From: Oscillospiraceae bacterium
GTDB taxonomy: Bacteria > Bacillota > Clostridia > Oscillospirales > Ruminococcaceae
NCBI GenBank assembly: GCA_017462785.1
Contig: JAFTQJ010000066.1
Coordinates: 47,111 to 111,110 of the forward strand
Direction: 5' to 3'
Length of the DNA: 64,000 nucleotides
The notes below the pieces were generated by a model that was given only the letters and a program-made list of their open reading frames with translations, made no database searches and had not been told where the DNA came from. The position numbers and the translations under genes are program-made. Numbering within the stretch: position 1 is the first letter of the stretch; every line of letters starts with the position of its first letter. Shown here one piece after another: positions 17,213-26,692 of the stretch.

Positions 17213-18337
17213 TTATGAATGCGGAACAGTGCTTTCCTGATCTGTATCATCAACGATCACAAACTGACTTCTCCCAAAGGGGATATTAAAAACTGCGTAC
17301 TCTCCGCATATCTCTGCTCTTTTGATACCATAGTTGTTTGACATGCCGCCAAAACTGTACCATACAATGTGCAGATTCTGCGGATCATGATCCTGAAGCT
17401 TTTCCAGCGGGTAATAAATCCGTACATCTCCCCATCCGGAATCAAAATAGTATCCATTTGAAATAGGATGGCTTACCCATTGCTCCGCACCTTTCTGCTC
17501 AAGATTCCGGTATATACTTGAAATTTCACGGGATTCAGCCTGTATATCATTCCGGCTTTTCGTATAGGTGTTCCATTCGGAGGGAAAATAGGCATATGCA
17601 AATTCAGCAGTTTCTAAAAGTGTGACATCAAGCCCTGTGATCCCATCTTTCGATTTGCCGATGTAATCCGTGATATAAGGGGCATATTTCTGATAGTCAA
17701 TGTATTCGTAAATCCGAAACTCAGGTAATCGGCTCAGAAATTCATCCCTGTGCTCTGCTGTATCAAATGCGGTCAGATCAATAGCGTCAAAGGGCAGTTC
17801 CGCAATATCCGCTTCGGAGAATTCCCGATCTGCAAACACCATTTCAAGGGATGCATAGCAGTTTTCAAGGATCTGTTCGAGATTGCTTCCATCAAAATAA
17901 TCATTGATAAAAAAACAATAGGGGGAGTTCCTGTCAGAATACCTCAGGCTGATGATCTTTCCGTCGGGCAGTTTTTCGCTGATGTATCTTTCTGCCGCTG
18001 CCGCAATTTCATCTTCCTGATAATTATCAAAACATTCAGGGTTGTCTTTGCTTTTGTCAGCTTCTACCCAGAATTCCTTGCCATCATACCGCATTGTCAC
18101 CGAAACACTGCCTTTTTCTCCCTCCCAGTATGAACTGTTCTTTTCAGGAGTGCTGACCAGCTCCGCATGAAATCCGTATTTATTGCGGATATAATCAGAT
18201 GCATTTTCTGTGACCCGTGTGTACTTGGTATAGTACGCATACTCCGTCTTGATTCTGATGCAAAGGCTGATCCCAAGCAGGATCAACAAGAGCATGAACC
18301 ACTTGCTTTTCAGGATGGATCTCAATTTCTGCTTCAT
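17213..18337 (-). CDS. Membrane-anchored protein of unknown function
   Basis: The 374-residue product has one N-terminal membrane segment ('WFMLLLILLGISLCI', about residues 13-27) after a basic start. The rest is hydrophilic, rich in Tyr, Asp, Glu and Ser and probably outside the cell. The DNA is more AT-rich than nearby housekeeping genes. The ribosome site is weak (AAAGTG). I see no known domain. The gene converges on mazF and ends at the shared terminator. Confidence 0.75.
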   Translation of the reverse strand: MKQKLRSILKSKWFMLLLILLGISLCIRIKTEYAYYTKYTRVTENASDYIRNKYGFHAELVSTPEKNSSYWEGEKGSVSVTMRYDGKEFWVEADKSKDNPECFDNYQEDEIAAAAERYISEKLPDGKIISLRYSDRNSPYCFFINDYFDGSNLEQILENCYASLEMVFADREFSEADIAELPFDAIDLTAFDTAEHRDEFLSRLPEFRIYEYIDYQKYAPYITDYIGKSKDGITGLDVTLLETAEFAYAYFPSEWNTYTKSRNDIQAESREISSIYRNLEQKGAEQWVSHPISNGYYFDSGWGDVRIYYPLEKLQDHDPQNLHIVWYSFGGMSNNYGIKRAEICGEYAVFNIPFGRSQFVIVDDTDQESTVPHS

Positions 18338-18417
18338 TTCAAATCACACTTTCAATCGGCGGTATCGTGCATTATTCCGCAAAACACAAAATTCTGTGCA
18401 CAACCGCACTCCCAAAT

Positions 18418-18495
18418 GCGTCTGCCTGCGGAGGCTCTCCGCTGCGTCAGCCGGCGGAGGTTCTCCGCTGCGTCCGCCGGAGGAGGTTCTCCGCT
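18418..18495. repeat. Three tandem 26-bp repeats abutting typA
   Basis: Units start at 18418, 18444 and 18470. Each follows the pattern GCGTC-N-GCC-N-G-GGAGG-TTCTCCGCT with two to five differences. The last unit ends at the typA stop codon. A related stretch (AAATGCGTCTGCCT) occurs at 16318-16332. Confidence 0.75.
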
Positions 18496-20312
18496 TACTT
18501 CTTGTTCTTCTGCTTCGCTCTCAGGGAGTTGTCCAGCACTCTCTTGCGGATGCGGAGGGATTCGGGGGTGACTTCCAGAAGCTCGTCATCTGCGAGGAAT
18601 TCCAGACAATCCTCCAGACTCATCACTCTCGGCGGTACCAGACGCAGTGCATCATCACTGCCGCTTGCACGGGTATTTGTCAGGTGCTTTCTCTTGCACA
18701 CGTTCACGACCATATCATCCGCCTTCGGAGATACGCCGATGACCATGCCCTCGTATACCGGAACGCCTGCTCCGATGAACAGTGTGCCTCTCTCCTGTGC
18801 ATTATACAGACCATAGGTCACTGCTTCGCCGGATTCATGGCAGATCAGAGAACCGGAGCTTCTTCTCGGAATATCACCCTTGTACGGAATATAGCTGTCA
18901 AATACGCTGCTCATGATGCCCTCACCACGGGTGTTGGTCAGGAATTCGCCCTTGTAGCCGAACAGACCTCTGGACGGTACCAGAAATTCCAGACGCATGC
19001 GGCTTCCCTGCGGATGCATGGTCTGAAGCTCGCCCTTTCTTGTGCCCATCTTCTCCATGACCGTACCCACGCATTCCTCCGGTACGTCCACGACCAGACG
19101 CTCCTGCGGCTCATACAGCTTGCCGTCGATCTCCTTGTACAGCACTCTGGGCGTGGAAACTGCCAGCTCATAGCCCTCACGACGCATATTTTCCACCAGA
19201 ATGGAAAGGTGCATTTCACCACGTCCTGCCACGCTGAATGCGTCAGTGTTGTCGGTTTCTGTCACTCGCAGGGATACGTCCTTGAGCAGCTCCTTGAACA
19301 GACGCTCACGCAGCTGACGGGAGGTCACATACTTGCCCTCCTGTCCTGCAAACGGGCTGTCGTTGACGGAGAATGTCATTTCCATGGTCGGCTCGCTGAT
19401 GTGGGTAAAGGGCAGCGGCTCGGGATTGTCGTAGGCACAGATGGTATCACCGATGGTAATATCCGCAATACCGCTGATGCAAACGATGTCGCCGACGGTG
19501 GACTTTTCCACGTTCACCTGACCCAGACCCTGCATTTCTGCAAGCGTCACGATTCTTGCCGCAGCGGGCTTCTTGTCGGTGTTGGCGTTGCATACCATAA
19601 CGGGCTGGTTCACCGTCACAGTACCACGCTGGATTCTGCCGATGGCGATTCTGCCCACATATTCGTTGTAGTCGATGGAGGAAACCAGCATCTGGAGGGG
19701 TTCTTCCGGCTCACCGCACGGGGGCTGGATATAGTTCACGATCGTTTCAAACAGGGGCTGGAGATCCTTGCCCTCCTCATACTGGCTCAGGGAAGCGGTG
19801 CCCGCTCTGCCGGAGCAGAAGAGGATCGGGCTTTCGAGCTGGGTTTCATCGGCATCAAGGTCGAGCAGGAGTTCGAGCACCTCGTCGCCGATCTCATCCA
19901 GACGGGCATCGGGGCGGTCGATCTTGTTCACTACAATGATGATCCTGTGACCCATTTCCAGAGCCTTGGAAAGTACAAAACGGGTCTGGGGCATGGGGCC
20001 CTCTGCGGCATCCACGAGCAGGAGCACGCCGTCCACCATGCTCAGGACACGCTCTACCTCACCGCCGAAGTCAGCATGTCCGGGGGTGTCGATGATGTTG
20101 ATCTTGATGTCCTTGTACTGTACAGCGGTATTTTTTGCGAGGATGGTAATACCACGCTCACGTTCGATGTCATTCGAGTCCATGACACGGTCAGCAACAT
20201 TCTGGTTTTCACGGAATACACCGCCCTGTTTGAGCATCTCGTCAACCAGCGTGGTCTTGCCGTGGTCAACGTGGGCGATAATGGCTACGTTTCTCAGGTT
20301 TTCTCTGATCAT
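18495..20312 (-). CDS. typA: Translational GTPase TypA/BipA
   Basis: TypA is a ribosome-binding GTPase of the EF-G family that acts in 50S assembly and stress adaptation. The 605-residue product has G1 'AHVDHGKTT' (residues 13-21), switch 'RGITI', G3 'DTPGHADF' and G4 'NKIDRPDA'. It also has EF-Tu-like domain 2, domain III/V and the TypA-specific C-terminal domain ending in a Lys-rich tail. Length is normal. A promoter lies 44 bp upstream. Three tandem 26-bp repeats abut the stop codon. Confidence 0.97.
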   Translation of the reverse strand: MIRENLRNVAIIAHVDHGKTTLVDEMLKQGGVFRENQNVADRVMDSNDIERERGITILAKNTAVQYKDIKINIIDTPGHADFGGEVERVLSMVDGVLLLVDAAEGPMPQTRFVLSKALEMGHRIIIVVNKIDRPDARLDEIGDEVLELLLDLDADETQLESPILFCSGRAGTASLSQYEEGKDLQPLFETIVNYIQPPCGEPEEPLQMLVSSIDYNEYVGRIAIGRIQRGTVTVNQPVMVCNANTDKKPAAARIVTLAEMQGLGQVNVEKSTVGDIVCISGIADITIGDTICAYDNPEPLPFTHISEPTMEMTFSVNDSPFAGQEGKYVTSRQLRERLFKELLKDVSLRVTETDNTDAFSVAGRGEMHLSILVENMRREGYELAVSTPRVLYKEIDGKLYEPQERLVVDVPEECVGTVMEKMGTRKGELQTMHPQGSRMRLEFLVPSRGLFGYKGEFLTNTRGEGIMSSVFDSYIPYKGDIPRRSSGSLICHESGEAVTYGLYNAQERGTLFIGAGVPVYEGMVIGVSPKADDMVVNVCKRKHLTNTRASGSDDALRLVPPRVMSLEDCLEFLADDELLEVTPESLRIRKRVLDNSLRAKQKNKK

Positions 20313-20355
20313 ATTCTCTCCGTCCTTTGATTATCGTTTTGATTTTGTACCATTC

Positions 20356-20384
20356 AGTATACCACAAAATCCGGTAAAATGCAA
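20356..20384 (-). promoter_or_regulatory. SigA-type promoter of typA
   Basis: TTGCAT and TATACT are separated by 17 bp on the minus strand. Confidence 0.75.
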
Positions 20385-20528
20385 GGTTTTCGCAGAAATC
20401 CGGCATTTTGGACGAATGGAGAATAGCGGATGGGAACGGATTGGGCAAAATAGGCAAAAGCGACGGGATCCCGTAGTTCATCGAAAAACATTAACTTGAA
20501 ATTCAAGGCAAAGATGAAAGTTTTTGAT

Positions 20529-20550
20529 CGACCTTTTTTCAAAAAGGTCG
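20529..20550. other. Intergenic hairpin
   Basis: CGACCTTTTT and AAAAAGGTCG form a 10-bp stem in the gap between typA and the aldolase-like gene. It could help termination of the minus-strand aldolase transcript. Apart from this, the typA promoter and a repeat element, the 540-bp gap shows nothing. Confidence 0.4.
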
Positions 20551-20638
20551 TGGGACTCCAGAGGGCAACACCTCACCAATGCAGTCGCTTTTTTCAGGGA
20601 TGAATTTCACAAACAGTTCGGTGGACTGTTTGCCAGCT

Positions 20639-20791
20639 TGTCAAAAAAGTCTTTTTGGGGGGTTAGAACCCCAAAGATTGCCCCCACCCCAATCCCTCCC
20701 CCAGAGGGGGAGGGGCTATATTGCGAGGGTACTGCGTACCCTCAACCCGCCAAAGGACTTCGTCCTTTGAACCTAACAAGGTTTTTCGACA
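20639..20791 (+). repeat. Three-hairpin intergenic repeat, type A, copy 2
   Basis: The element is again 153 bp, from TGTCAAAAA to TTTTTCGACA. The central part, including all three hairpins (C/G-rich, GAGGGTAC/GTACCCTC, CAAAGGAC/GTCCTTTG), is nearly identical to 8989-9141; differences cluster near the ends. Confidence 0.85.
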
Positions 20792-20850
20792 GACTGAGGC
20801 AGTCCCCTTTCAGGAACTGCCTGTTTTGTCTTATGCAATCGGGATGCGGC

Positions 20851-21828
20851 TTACGCCTCCATATCAAAAATGGAATGGTAGAACTCTGCATAATCCGTTC
20901 TCTTATCTGCGGTGAAAGCGATCGCAGAAGAGGGGTGGAGGTTCATCTTGCCGGTCAGCAGGTACTGGATGTCATAGCCCCATACCTCGCCCTGCTCACG
21001 GAGCTTGAGGATGTAGTCCTCATAGAATTTCAGAACGGGTGTAATATTGTATTTCGGATTCTTCAGGAAGCCCAGCAGAAGCTCCATTGCACAGTTGCCG
21101 GCACCTCTGCCCATGCTGCCGATGGTCGCATCCAGATAGCTTGCACCCATGGAGCAGGCTTCGATGGTATTGGCAAATGCGAGCTGCTGGTTATTGTGGG
21201 CATGCATGCCGACCTTCTTGCCGCTTGCCTCCGCATGCTCCAGATAGAGCTTTGTCAGCCGCTGGATCTGCTCAGGGAAGAGGGAGCCGTAGCTGTCCAC
21301 CAGATAGATCACGTCCACGCTGGAATCGCACAGCATTTCCAGAGCTACCTCAATATCCGCTGTGTTCGCCTTGGATACCGCCATGATGTTGCAGGTGGTT
21401 TCATAGCCCAGAGAATGGCAGTATTCGATCATTTCAATTGCCGCCGGCATGGTGTGGATATAGGTAGCGATACGCACCATGTCGATCACGCTCTCCTCCT
21501 TGGGGAGCAGGTCACGCTCAAGGTTGCATCTGCCAACGTCTGCCATGACTGCGATCTTCATGTCCGTTTCGTTATTGCCCATGATGCGGCGGAGGGAAGC
21601 TTCCTTGCAGAATTTCCAGTCACCGAAATCCTCTTCCTTGAAAATATCAGTGGAAGCCAGATAACCGAATTCCATATAATCCACGCCTGCACGAAGATTC
21701 GCCAGATACAGTGCCTTTACAAATTCATCGCTGAAACGGAAGCTGTTCACCAGTCCTCCGTCACGAATCGTTGCGTCAAAGACCTTGATGTCCGGTCTGT
21801 ATGTCATTAAGTTACCCTTACGTTCCAT
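20851..21828 (-). CDS. DRE-TIM metallolyase, HMG-CoA lyase-like aldolase
   Basis: The 325-residue product has 'FDATIRDGG' near residue 18, the DRE-TIM form of the D-x-T-x-R-DG motif. It also has the metal-binding 'GMHAHNNQQLAFAN' and the C-terminal 'GAGNCAMELLLG'. The family contains 4-hydroxy-2-oxovalerate aldolase, HMG-CoA lyase and isopropylmalate synthase. At this length, without a regulatory domain, an aldolase or lyase role is likeliest; the substrate is unknown. An ATG at 21807 is a possible alternative start. A promoter lies upstream. Confidence 0.88.
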   Translation of the reverse strand: MERKGNLMTYRPDIKVFDATIRDGGLVNSFRFSDEFVKALYLANLRAGVDYMEFGYLASTDIFKEEDFGDWKFCKEASLRRIMGNNETDMKIAVMADVGRCNLERDLLPKEESVIDMVRIATYIHTMPAAIEMIEYCHSLGYETTCNIMAVSKANTADIEVALEMLCDSSVDVIYLVDSYGSLFPEQIQRLTKLYLEHAEASGKKVGMHAHNNQQLAFANTIEACSMGASYLDATIGSMGRGAGNCAMELLLGFLKNPKYNITPVLKFYEDYILKLREQGEVWGYDIQYLLTGKMNLHPSSAIAFTADKRTDYAEFYHSIFDMEA

Positions 21829-21903
21829 GATATATGCCCTCTTTCAATTCATTGGTTTAAAGCTTTTAAGCTTTTATGTGTTAAAGCTTTTCGGTATGTT
21901 CTT

Positions 21904-21932
21904 ATTGTATCACGTTTCCAGAAAAAAAGCAA
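21904..21932 (-). promoter_or_regulatory. Promoter of aldolase-like gene
   Basis: TTGCTT and TACAAT are separated by 17 bp on the minus strand. Three AAGCTTTT repeats (21858-21897) lie between it and the gene. Confidence 0.6.
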
Positions 21933-21971
21933 GTGCACACAGCGGATTTTTTGAAAATCAGCGGTGTGCAC
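21933..21971 (-). terminator. Terminator of the AAA/Toprim cassette
   Basis: GTGCACAC and GTGTGCAC form a perfect outer stem, and GATTTT/AAAATC an inner stem. On the minus strand it is followed by TTGCTTTTTTT. It separates the AT-rich cassette from the aldolase promoter. Confidence 0.75.
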
Positions 21972-22002
21972 AAAAATATATGTTGAAATTTGATTTGATG
22001 TA

Positions 22003-22635
22003 TTATTTGAATTGCTTGATATTTTCCAAACAGTACTCAATGAAATCCGGAAGATTGGTATGTTTCTTTTTGACGCTTTTTGCAAGCCGGTCTCTGAACG
22101 TTTTGATTTCAGCGATTGTATCATTAGAGAGCGGCTTTTTGTTAATGGGAAAAATCTTGCTGTAATAGCTTCCTTTATCATCACATTTGATCCGTTTGGT
22201 CATAATACCGCTTTCCACCATCACATCCTCCAGATTGGTAATGGAGTAAACCGGCACAATGTATGGTGCAAGCCAGTGTCCCTCAAACATTGCACCGGAT
22301 ATGAAATCTTGCTTTTGCTGTTCTGTGCAGTCATCTGTGTCCATAATGATAAACAGCTTAAAATTGACAAGTTTTTTGTTTTTGCCCGTCCCAGTAGTTT
22401 CCACATCGTATTCTTTTAAAAAATTGTTCATGGTGGAAAATGGTTTTTTGTTTAGGTGTTCTTTTATAAGGGAAGTGATCTGGATACTGTGAGTACCATT
22501 ATCTTTGGAATCAGGTTTGATATTCAAATGCAGATTACTGGTAATATATTTTACAATGTCCAATTCAGATTTTCCATGCACAATCACAACCGCTTTGAGG
22601 TAATTGGGATTACGAAGCTGTCTTTTTCCCGCCAT
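22003..22635 (-). CDS. Toprim/RloB-like protein, second gene of putative defence cassette
   Basis: The 210-residue product has 'AVVIVHGKSELDIVKYI' (residues 15-31), with Glu24 placed as in Toprim nucleases, and 'FKLFIIMDTDDCTE' (92-104), supplying the acidic D-x-D. A Lys-rich C-terminal half follows. The start overlaps the ATPase stop (TAATG), so the products are made together. Pairs of an SMC-like ATPase with a small Toprim protein occur in RloAB, AbiL and PARIS-type antiphage systems, so a nuclease or effector role is inferred. It is AT-rich relative to its neighbours, which suggests transfer. Confidence 0.75.
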   Translation of the reverse strand: MAGKRQLRNPNYLKAVVIVHGKSELDIVKYITSNLHLNIKPDSKDNGTHSIQITSLIKEHLNKKPFSTMNNFLKEYDVETTGTGKNKKLVNFKLFIIMDTDDCTEQQKQDFISGAMFEGHWLAPYIVPVYSITNLEDVMVESGIMTKRIKCDDKGSYYSKIFPINKKPLSNDTIAEIKTFRDRLAKSVKKKHTNLPDFIEYCLENIKQFK

Positions 22636-24008
22636 TAATCCGTCACCTCGTCATTTTCCCCATCCTCACCAGCTTCTTTCAGCTCACTGATGATCTCGTC
22701 ATAATCCACGCCGTCACCATAAGGAGTGCCGCCGAACAGTCCCTTGAGATACTTGATACGCATATTATCCGTGCCCTGAATTTTGTATTCGTCGAAGCAG
22801 ATCGCTTCCTTGTTGCCCTCATAGTCCACGTTAATGAGGTAGGCACTGTGCTTGTCGATGGATTCGAGGAGCAGGGTATTGTGGGTAGTAATGATGAGCT
22901 GACCGGTGATATACGGTCTTGCACAGTCAATGATATTTTTCAGCAGGAGGTCATGGATGCCGTTGTCGATTTCATCGTAAACGACAGTACCGCCGAAGAA
23001 TACGTCAAGAATAATACGAAATACGTCCAGTACTCTTTGTGTGCCAGCGGATTCTCTCGTAAAGTTAATGCGGCGGATCTTTCCTGCAATCATTTTGTCA
23101 AGATAGAGCTGATATTCATATTTGGATTCACTGATCTTTGTTATTTCATATTCCACATTCTTGATATCCGCATATGATTGAGTAAAGAACGTATTCAAAA
23201 TTCGTTCAGCCCGTTCAAGATACGGCAAAGAATCTTCTTTTATTCTGCCGGAATCAAGGTGAATCGAAAAATTTCTTATCGCTGAACAAATCCTTTGTTC
23301 ATTCCTCTGTGCCATTGTCTGACACACGCTGCGATTATTTACAGTAGCAGAAAACTGAAAGATTCTCTCTGTTACGCCTGTTCTTACATAACTGACATTC
23401 AGTTTCCTTTGTAAATTTGTAAAAATGCTGAGAAAAGTATGCTTACCCCAGTATTTTCTGATTTCAGCTTCAAACTCCTCTCTTACATCAGCCGAGGTGA
23501 AAAATCGTCCCCAGAAAGACATTTTGATTTCGGAATCTGCATTCTCAGAAATATGGTATAAAACGCCTCTTACCTTGTCCTGCATTCCATACAGTTTTTC
23601 TTCAACAATATGATCGGTAAATCTTAACAGATACGACCATTCTTGTCCATTAATGAGAAAACCATATTCTGCTTCTGCCGGAGCATCGCAGTCAATCATT
23701 CGGCAGCTGTTTATTTTTTCTTGAAAATCCCATTGTTCTGAAAGTGAGGACAAAATATTCCCTACCACACCATCATCAACAGCGAACTTGTTTTGCAGCT
23801 GCGAAACAGATCTTTGCATTTTTTCAAAATCATAAATAGAACGAATAGAATCACACAAAAAATCAATACTCTTCACAAAATTGGACTTACCGCTGCCGTT
23901 CTCGCCGTAAAGTGCAATAAAATTCTTTGCGGTCTTTGCATTTTTTCTGAAATTGAACGTAATATCACAAAAGGACATGAAGTTTTTTAAGCGAATATAA
24001 GTAAACAT
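22635..24008 (-). CDS. AAA ATPase (RloA/AriA-like), first gene of putative defence cassette
   Basis: The 457-residue product starts MFTYIRLKNFMSFCDITFNF, typical of SMC/RecF-like AAA_15/AAA_21 ATPases. It has Walker A 'YGENGSGKSN' (34-43), a signature-like 'TRESAGTQR', Walker B 'TVVYDEIDNGIHD' (about 337-349) and the switch 'ITTHNTLLLESID' (about 370). The long central helical stretch fits a coiled-coil insertion. GGAGGAG precedes the start. Neighbours and base composition suggest an acquired two-gene defence island; this is inference. Confidence 0.88.
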   Translation of the reverse strand: MFTYIRLKNFMSFCDITFNFRKNAKTAKNFIALYGENGSGKSNFVKSIDFLCDSIRSIYDFEKMQRSVSQLQNKFAVDDGVVGNILSSLSEQWDFQEKINSCRMIDCDAPAEAEYGFLINGQEWSYLLRFTDHIVEEKLYGMQDKVRGVLYHISENADSEIKMSFWGRFFTSADVREEFEAEIRKYWGKHTFLSIFTNLQRKLNVSYVRTGVTERIFQFSATVNNRSVCQTMAQRNEQRICSAIRNFSIHLDSGRIKEDSLPYLERAERILNTFFTQSYADIKNVEYEITKISESKYEYQLYLDKMIAGKIRRINFTRESAGTQRVLDVFRIILDVFFGGTVVYDEIDNGIHDLLLKNIIDCARPYITGQLIITTHNTLLLESIDKHSAYLINVDYEGNKEAICFDEYKIQGTDNMRIKYLKGLFGGTPYGDGVDYDEIISELKEAGEDGENDEVTD

Positions 24009-24161
24009 AATAATCTCCTCCGTAATTCTATTCTAACACATCCAGTCTTAAATGTCAATGATGATCAGAAAATTTCTTGTAAATTACATTAAAATTTCAA
24101 ACATTATGTTGTTTAGAAGGACTTTCTTTGATATTATGCACGTCCGGAGCATGATTATTCC

Positions 24162-24196
24162 AAAAAGAACCCCCGTCCAAATCGGACAGGGGTTCA
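24162..24196 (-). terminator. Terminator of large dockerin gene
   Basis: GAACCCCTGTCC and GGACGGGGGTTC pair (one mismatch) on the minus strand and are followed by five T. The 150 bp between this and the AAA gene hold nothing I can name. Confidence 0.8.
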
Positions 24197-24206
24197 TAGA
24201 GGGTCA

Positions 24207-26510
24207 TCAACCCGCCAGATATTCCGGCAGTGTGAGTGTACCGCCGCTGCCGATATATGCAGCGTAGGTCAGGATGATGGCTGCGTCTGCGGCATCGAAA
24301 TCGCCGTCAAAGTCCACATCCATGTCAGCTTCCTGCTCTGCGGTCAGACCGCTTTCATTGCCTGCACCGACTGCGGCAGCGGCAACGAGTACCATTGCAG
24401 CGTCGGAAGCGTCGCAGCTGCCGTCACGGTTAGCATCGCCGAGCGTATTGGAGGCAGCTTGAATTACATTGACCTTGAAGGAACATGCAGCTCTGACATC
24501 CTCGTTCATATCCGCATTGAAACCGTTATAAACGATCAGAACTTCCTGCTCGCCCAGTATTTCAGGATCATAGCCCTCGATTGTGAATGCTTCCGGATGA
24601 TCCTGCGGATTGACGGAAAGATATTCTGCCTTTGCGACTCTGCCGTAAGAATGGATTGCAGTTACGCTGATACCGGTCAGATCCAGCTCCTCGCCCAATG
24701 CATATTCCAGTTTCTCCGGCAGGGCGTTCAGCTGCATGGATGCAGTAAAACGATCGGGGTCAGCTTCCAGATCCACATTCTCTACATTGAATTCAGCATA
24801 TGCATGAACGTCCTCGTTCAGCTGATGATTGAATACGGTGTAGTGCACTGTGATGGTCTGAGTGCCGATCAGCTCAGGATCAATTGCAGAGATCGTGAAG
24901 TTTTCGGGATAGTCCAGCGGATTGATCTTTTCACACACCAGAATATCCGTACCATCCGAATAGTGATGCCATACATTGACATACAGACCTGTTGTGTCCA
25001 GCTGCTGATCAGGCTCGTACAGGGTCTTGACCGGTGCGGAGCAAATCTCTACCTCGGCTGTGAAATCCTCTGCCCCAAACAGCTCGCCGACAGTGACCTC
25101 AAAAGAAACTGCACATCTCACATCCTCATTCATGGCAGTATTGAAGCCCTCATAGACCACCAGCACGGTCTGTGTGCCGGAAGTATAGGGATCATAGCCC
25201 TCGATTGAGAACAGCTCCGGATGATCCTGCGGATTGATGCTCTCATATGCAAATTCTGAACCCGCTGCATAATTGTGGATGACGCTGACGCTCATACCGG
25301 TCAGGTCAAGCTCTTCACCGGGAATGTATTCCAGCTTCTCCGCCCATGACTCCACACGGATGTCAGCGGTGTAGCGGTCGGGATCCTCAGAAAGATCGAC
25401 GATATTGACAGCGAAACTGTCGCTGCTGCGAACATCCTCGTTCAGCACATGGTTGAATGTTCCGTAGGTCAGGGTGATCTCAGCATCCATCTCGGGAGTG
25501 CTGCTGTCAAAGCCGGAGATGGTAAATTCATCCGGATAATCCATCGGATTGACACCATCCATCACAAGGAGCCACTCGCCCATATAGCTGTGGTATACAT
25601 CGACCTCCATGCCCGTCAGGTCAAGGCGTTCATTCAGACCATAGAGTGTCTTGGTCGGAACGGTCACAACATCCACCATAGCAGCAAAGCTTGCATCGGA
25701 GGGGATGGGTTCGGTGGGGGCAGTGGGGTCTGTTTCAGGGTCAACGACCGTGGTCTGGCTGGTGGTGGTTCCGCAGTCATCATCCTCCGGCGGTGTCATC
25801 TGGAGGGATGTAGTGGTGGTGACGGAGGTGTGATCGGTTGCCTCCGTAGTCGTGGTTGTTTCTGTGGAAGTTTCGGAGGTTGTGGTGGTGGTTTCAGTGG
25901 TTGTCGTTGTCGTTGCGGTAGTAGTGGTGGTTGTCGTAGTAGTCGTTTCGGTGGTAGTTGTCGTGGTGGTGGTTTCAGGCTCTGTTTCACCCTCAGGATA
26001 ACGGGTGATATGGTGCTCGAAAGTGCCCTCCATCTCAGCAAATGTGATCTCACGTCCCCAGTAGACCATGCTGTTGATGTTGCCCTCTGCGGCAATGATG
26101 CTGCTTTCTTTCACTTCCAGTACGATGATGGAGTGGAAGCTGTAGCGGAGAATATCGCCGACACGGACGGTGGAAGGGTCAAGTGTTTCGGTCATTCTTG
26201 CCGGAAGATCGCCGAATGCTGCATCACTGAGCATGAATGCAAAGGCAGCACAGCCATTGCCGCCGGCGTAGATGCCGCCCTTCCATGTGTAGGAATTGTC
26301 ATTCGTCCATGTCATGCCGGTGGGGTAGTCCGCTTCCAGTGCTTTGATAGCATTGTAAACGGATTCGGCATCCAGCGACTGCTGGGCGAGGGGCATTTCC
26401 TGCACGGGTGCTGTGTACAGCGGTGTGTGATCGGCTGCACTGACGGTCGGTACACCGGCAGTCAACGCCATTGCCGCTGCAAGCATTGCGGAAATAAAAC
26501 GATGTTTCAT
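24207..26510 (-). CDS. Secreted papain-like hydrolase with Thr linker, four Ig-like repeats and dockerin
   Basis: The 767-residue product starts with signal peptide MKHRFISAMLAAAMALTAG. Residues 45-170 resemble a CHAP/NlpC-type papain fold, with a likely Cys in 'GGNGCAAFAFMLSD' and His in 'RYSFHSIIVLEV'. A Thr-rich linker (about 173-243) follows. Four Big_3-type Ig-like repeats of about 100 residues share 'LDLTGM-V-V-H-Y' and end with 'FN-x-x-x-NEDV'; repeats 1/3 and 2/4 are most alike. A type I dockerin ends the protein ('DANRDGSCDASDAAMVLVAA', 'DVDFDGDFDAADAAIILTYA'). Peptidoglycan or peptide hydrolysis is inferred. GGGAGGAA precedes the ATG. Confidence 0.88.
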   Translation of the reverse strand: MKHRFISAMLAAAMALTAGVPTVSAADHTPLYTAPVQEMPLAQQSLDAESVYNAIKALEADYPTGMTWTNDNSYTWKGGIYAGGNGCAAFAFMLSDAAFGDLPARMTETLDPSTVRVGDILRYSFHSIIVLEVKESSIIAAEGNINSMVYWGREITFAEMEGTFEHHITRYPEGETEPETTTTTTTTETTTTTTTTTTATTTTTTETTTTTSETSTETTTTTEATDHTSVTTTTSLQMTPPEDDDCGTTTSQTTVVDPETDPTAPTEPIPSDASFAAMVDVVTVPTKTLYGLNERLDLTGMEVDVYHSYMGEWLLVMDGVNPMDYPDEFTISGFDSSTPEMDAEITLTYGTFNHVLNEDVRSSDSFAVNIVDLSEDPDRYTADIRVESWAEKLEYIPGEELDLTGMSVSVIHNYAAGSEFAYESINPQDHPELFSIEGYDPYTSGTQTVLVVYEGFNTAMNEDVRCAVSFEVTVGELFGAEDFTAEVEICSAPVKTLYEPDQQLDTTGLYVNVWHHYSDGTDILVCEKINPLDYPENFTISAIDPELIGTQTITVHYTVFNHQLNEDVHAYAEFNVENVDLEADPDRFTASMQLNALPEKLEYALGEELDLTGISVTAIHSYGRVAKAEYLSVNPQDHPEAFTIEGYDPEILGEQEVLIVYNGFNADMNEDVRAACSFKVNVIQAASNTLGDANRDGSCDASDAAMVLVAAAAVGAGNESGLTAEQEADMDVDFDGDFDAADAAIILTYAAYIGSGGTLTLPEYLAG

Positions 26511-26663
26511 GGAATATTCCTCCCTAAAAAATGTATTTTTGCACATGAAAACGCACATCAAGATAATCCTGTTTTTTGATTCGTCCCTATTCGAAAACAG
26601 GATTTAACAGCAATCCCAAGGATTTTGAGAACTGCAAGATGTTCCGCATCCATGTACACTACC

Positions 26664-26692
26664 ATTGTACACCATGAAAGCGGATTTGTCAA
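26664..26692 (-). promoter_or_regulatory. Promoter of large dockerin gene
   Basis: TTGACA and TACAAT are separated by 17 bp on the minus strand. The leader of about 150 bp down to the start codon shows no clear structure. Confidence 0.75.

Noticed and set aside
18249-20330. 693-codon open frame antisense to typA
   Set aside because: TypA on the other strand is unambiguous; the frame lacks a start site and domains.
20524-21810. 428-codon plus-strand frame across the repeat and antisense to the aldolase gene
   Set aside because: It begins in the intergenic repeat and continues as a shadow of the minus-strand metallolyase.
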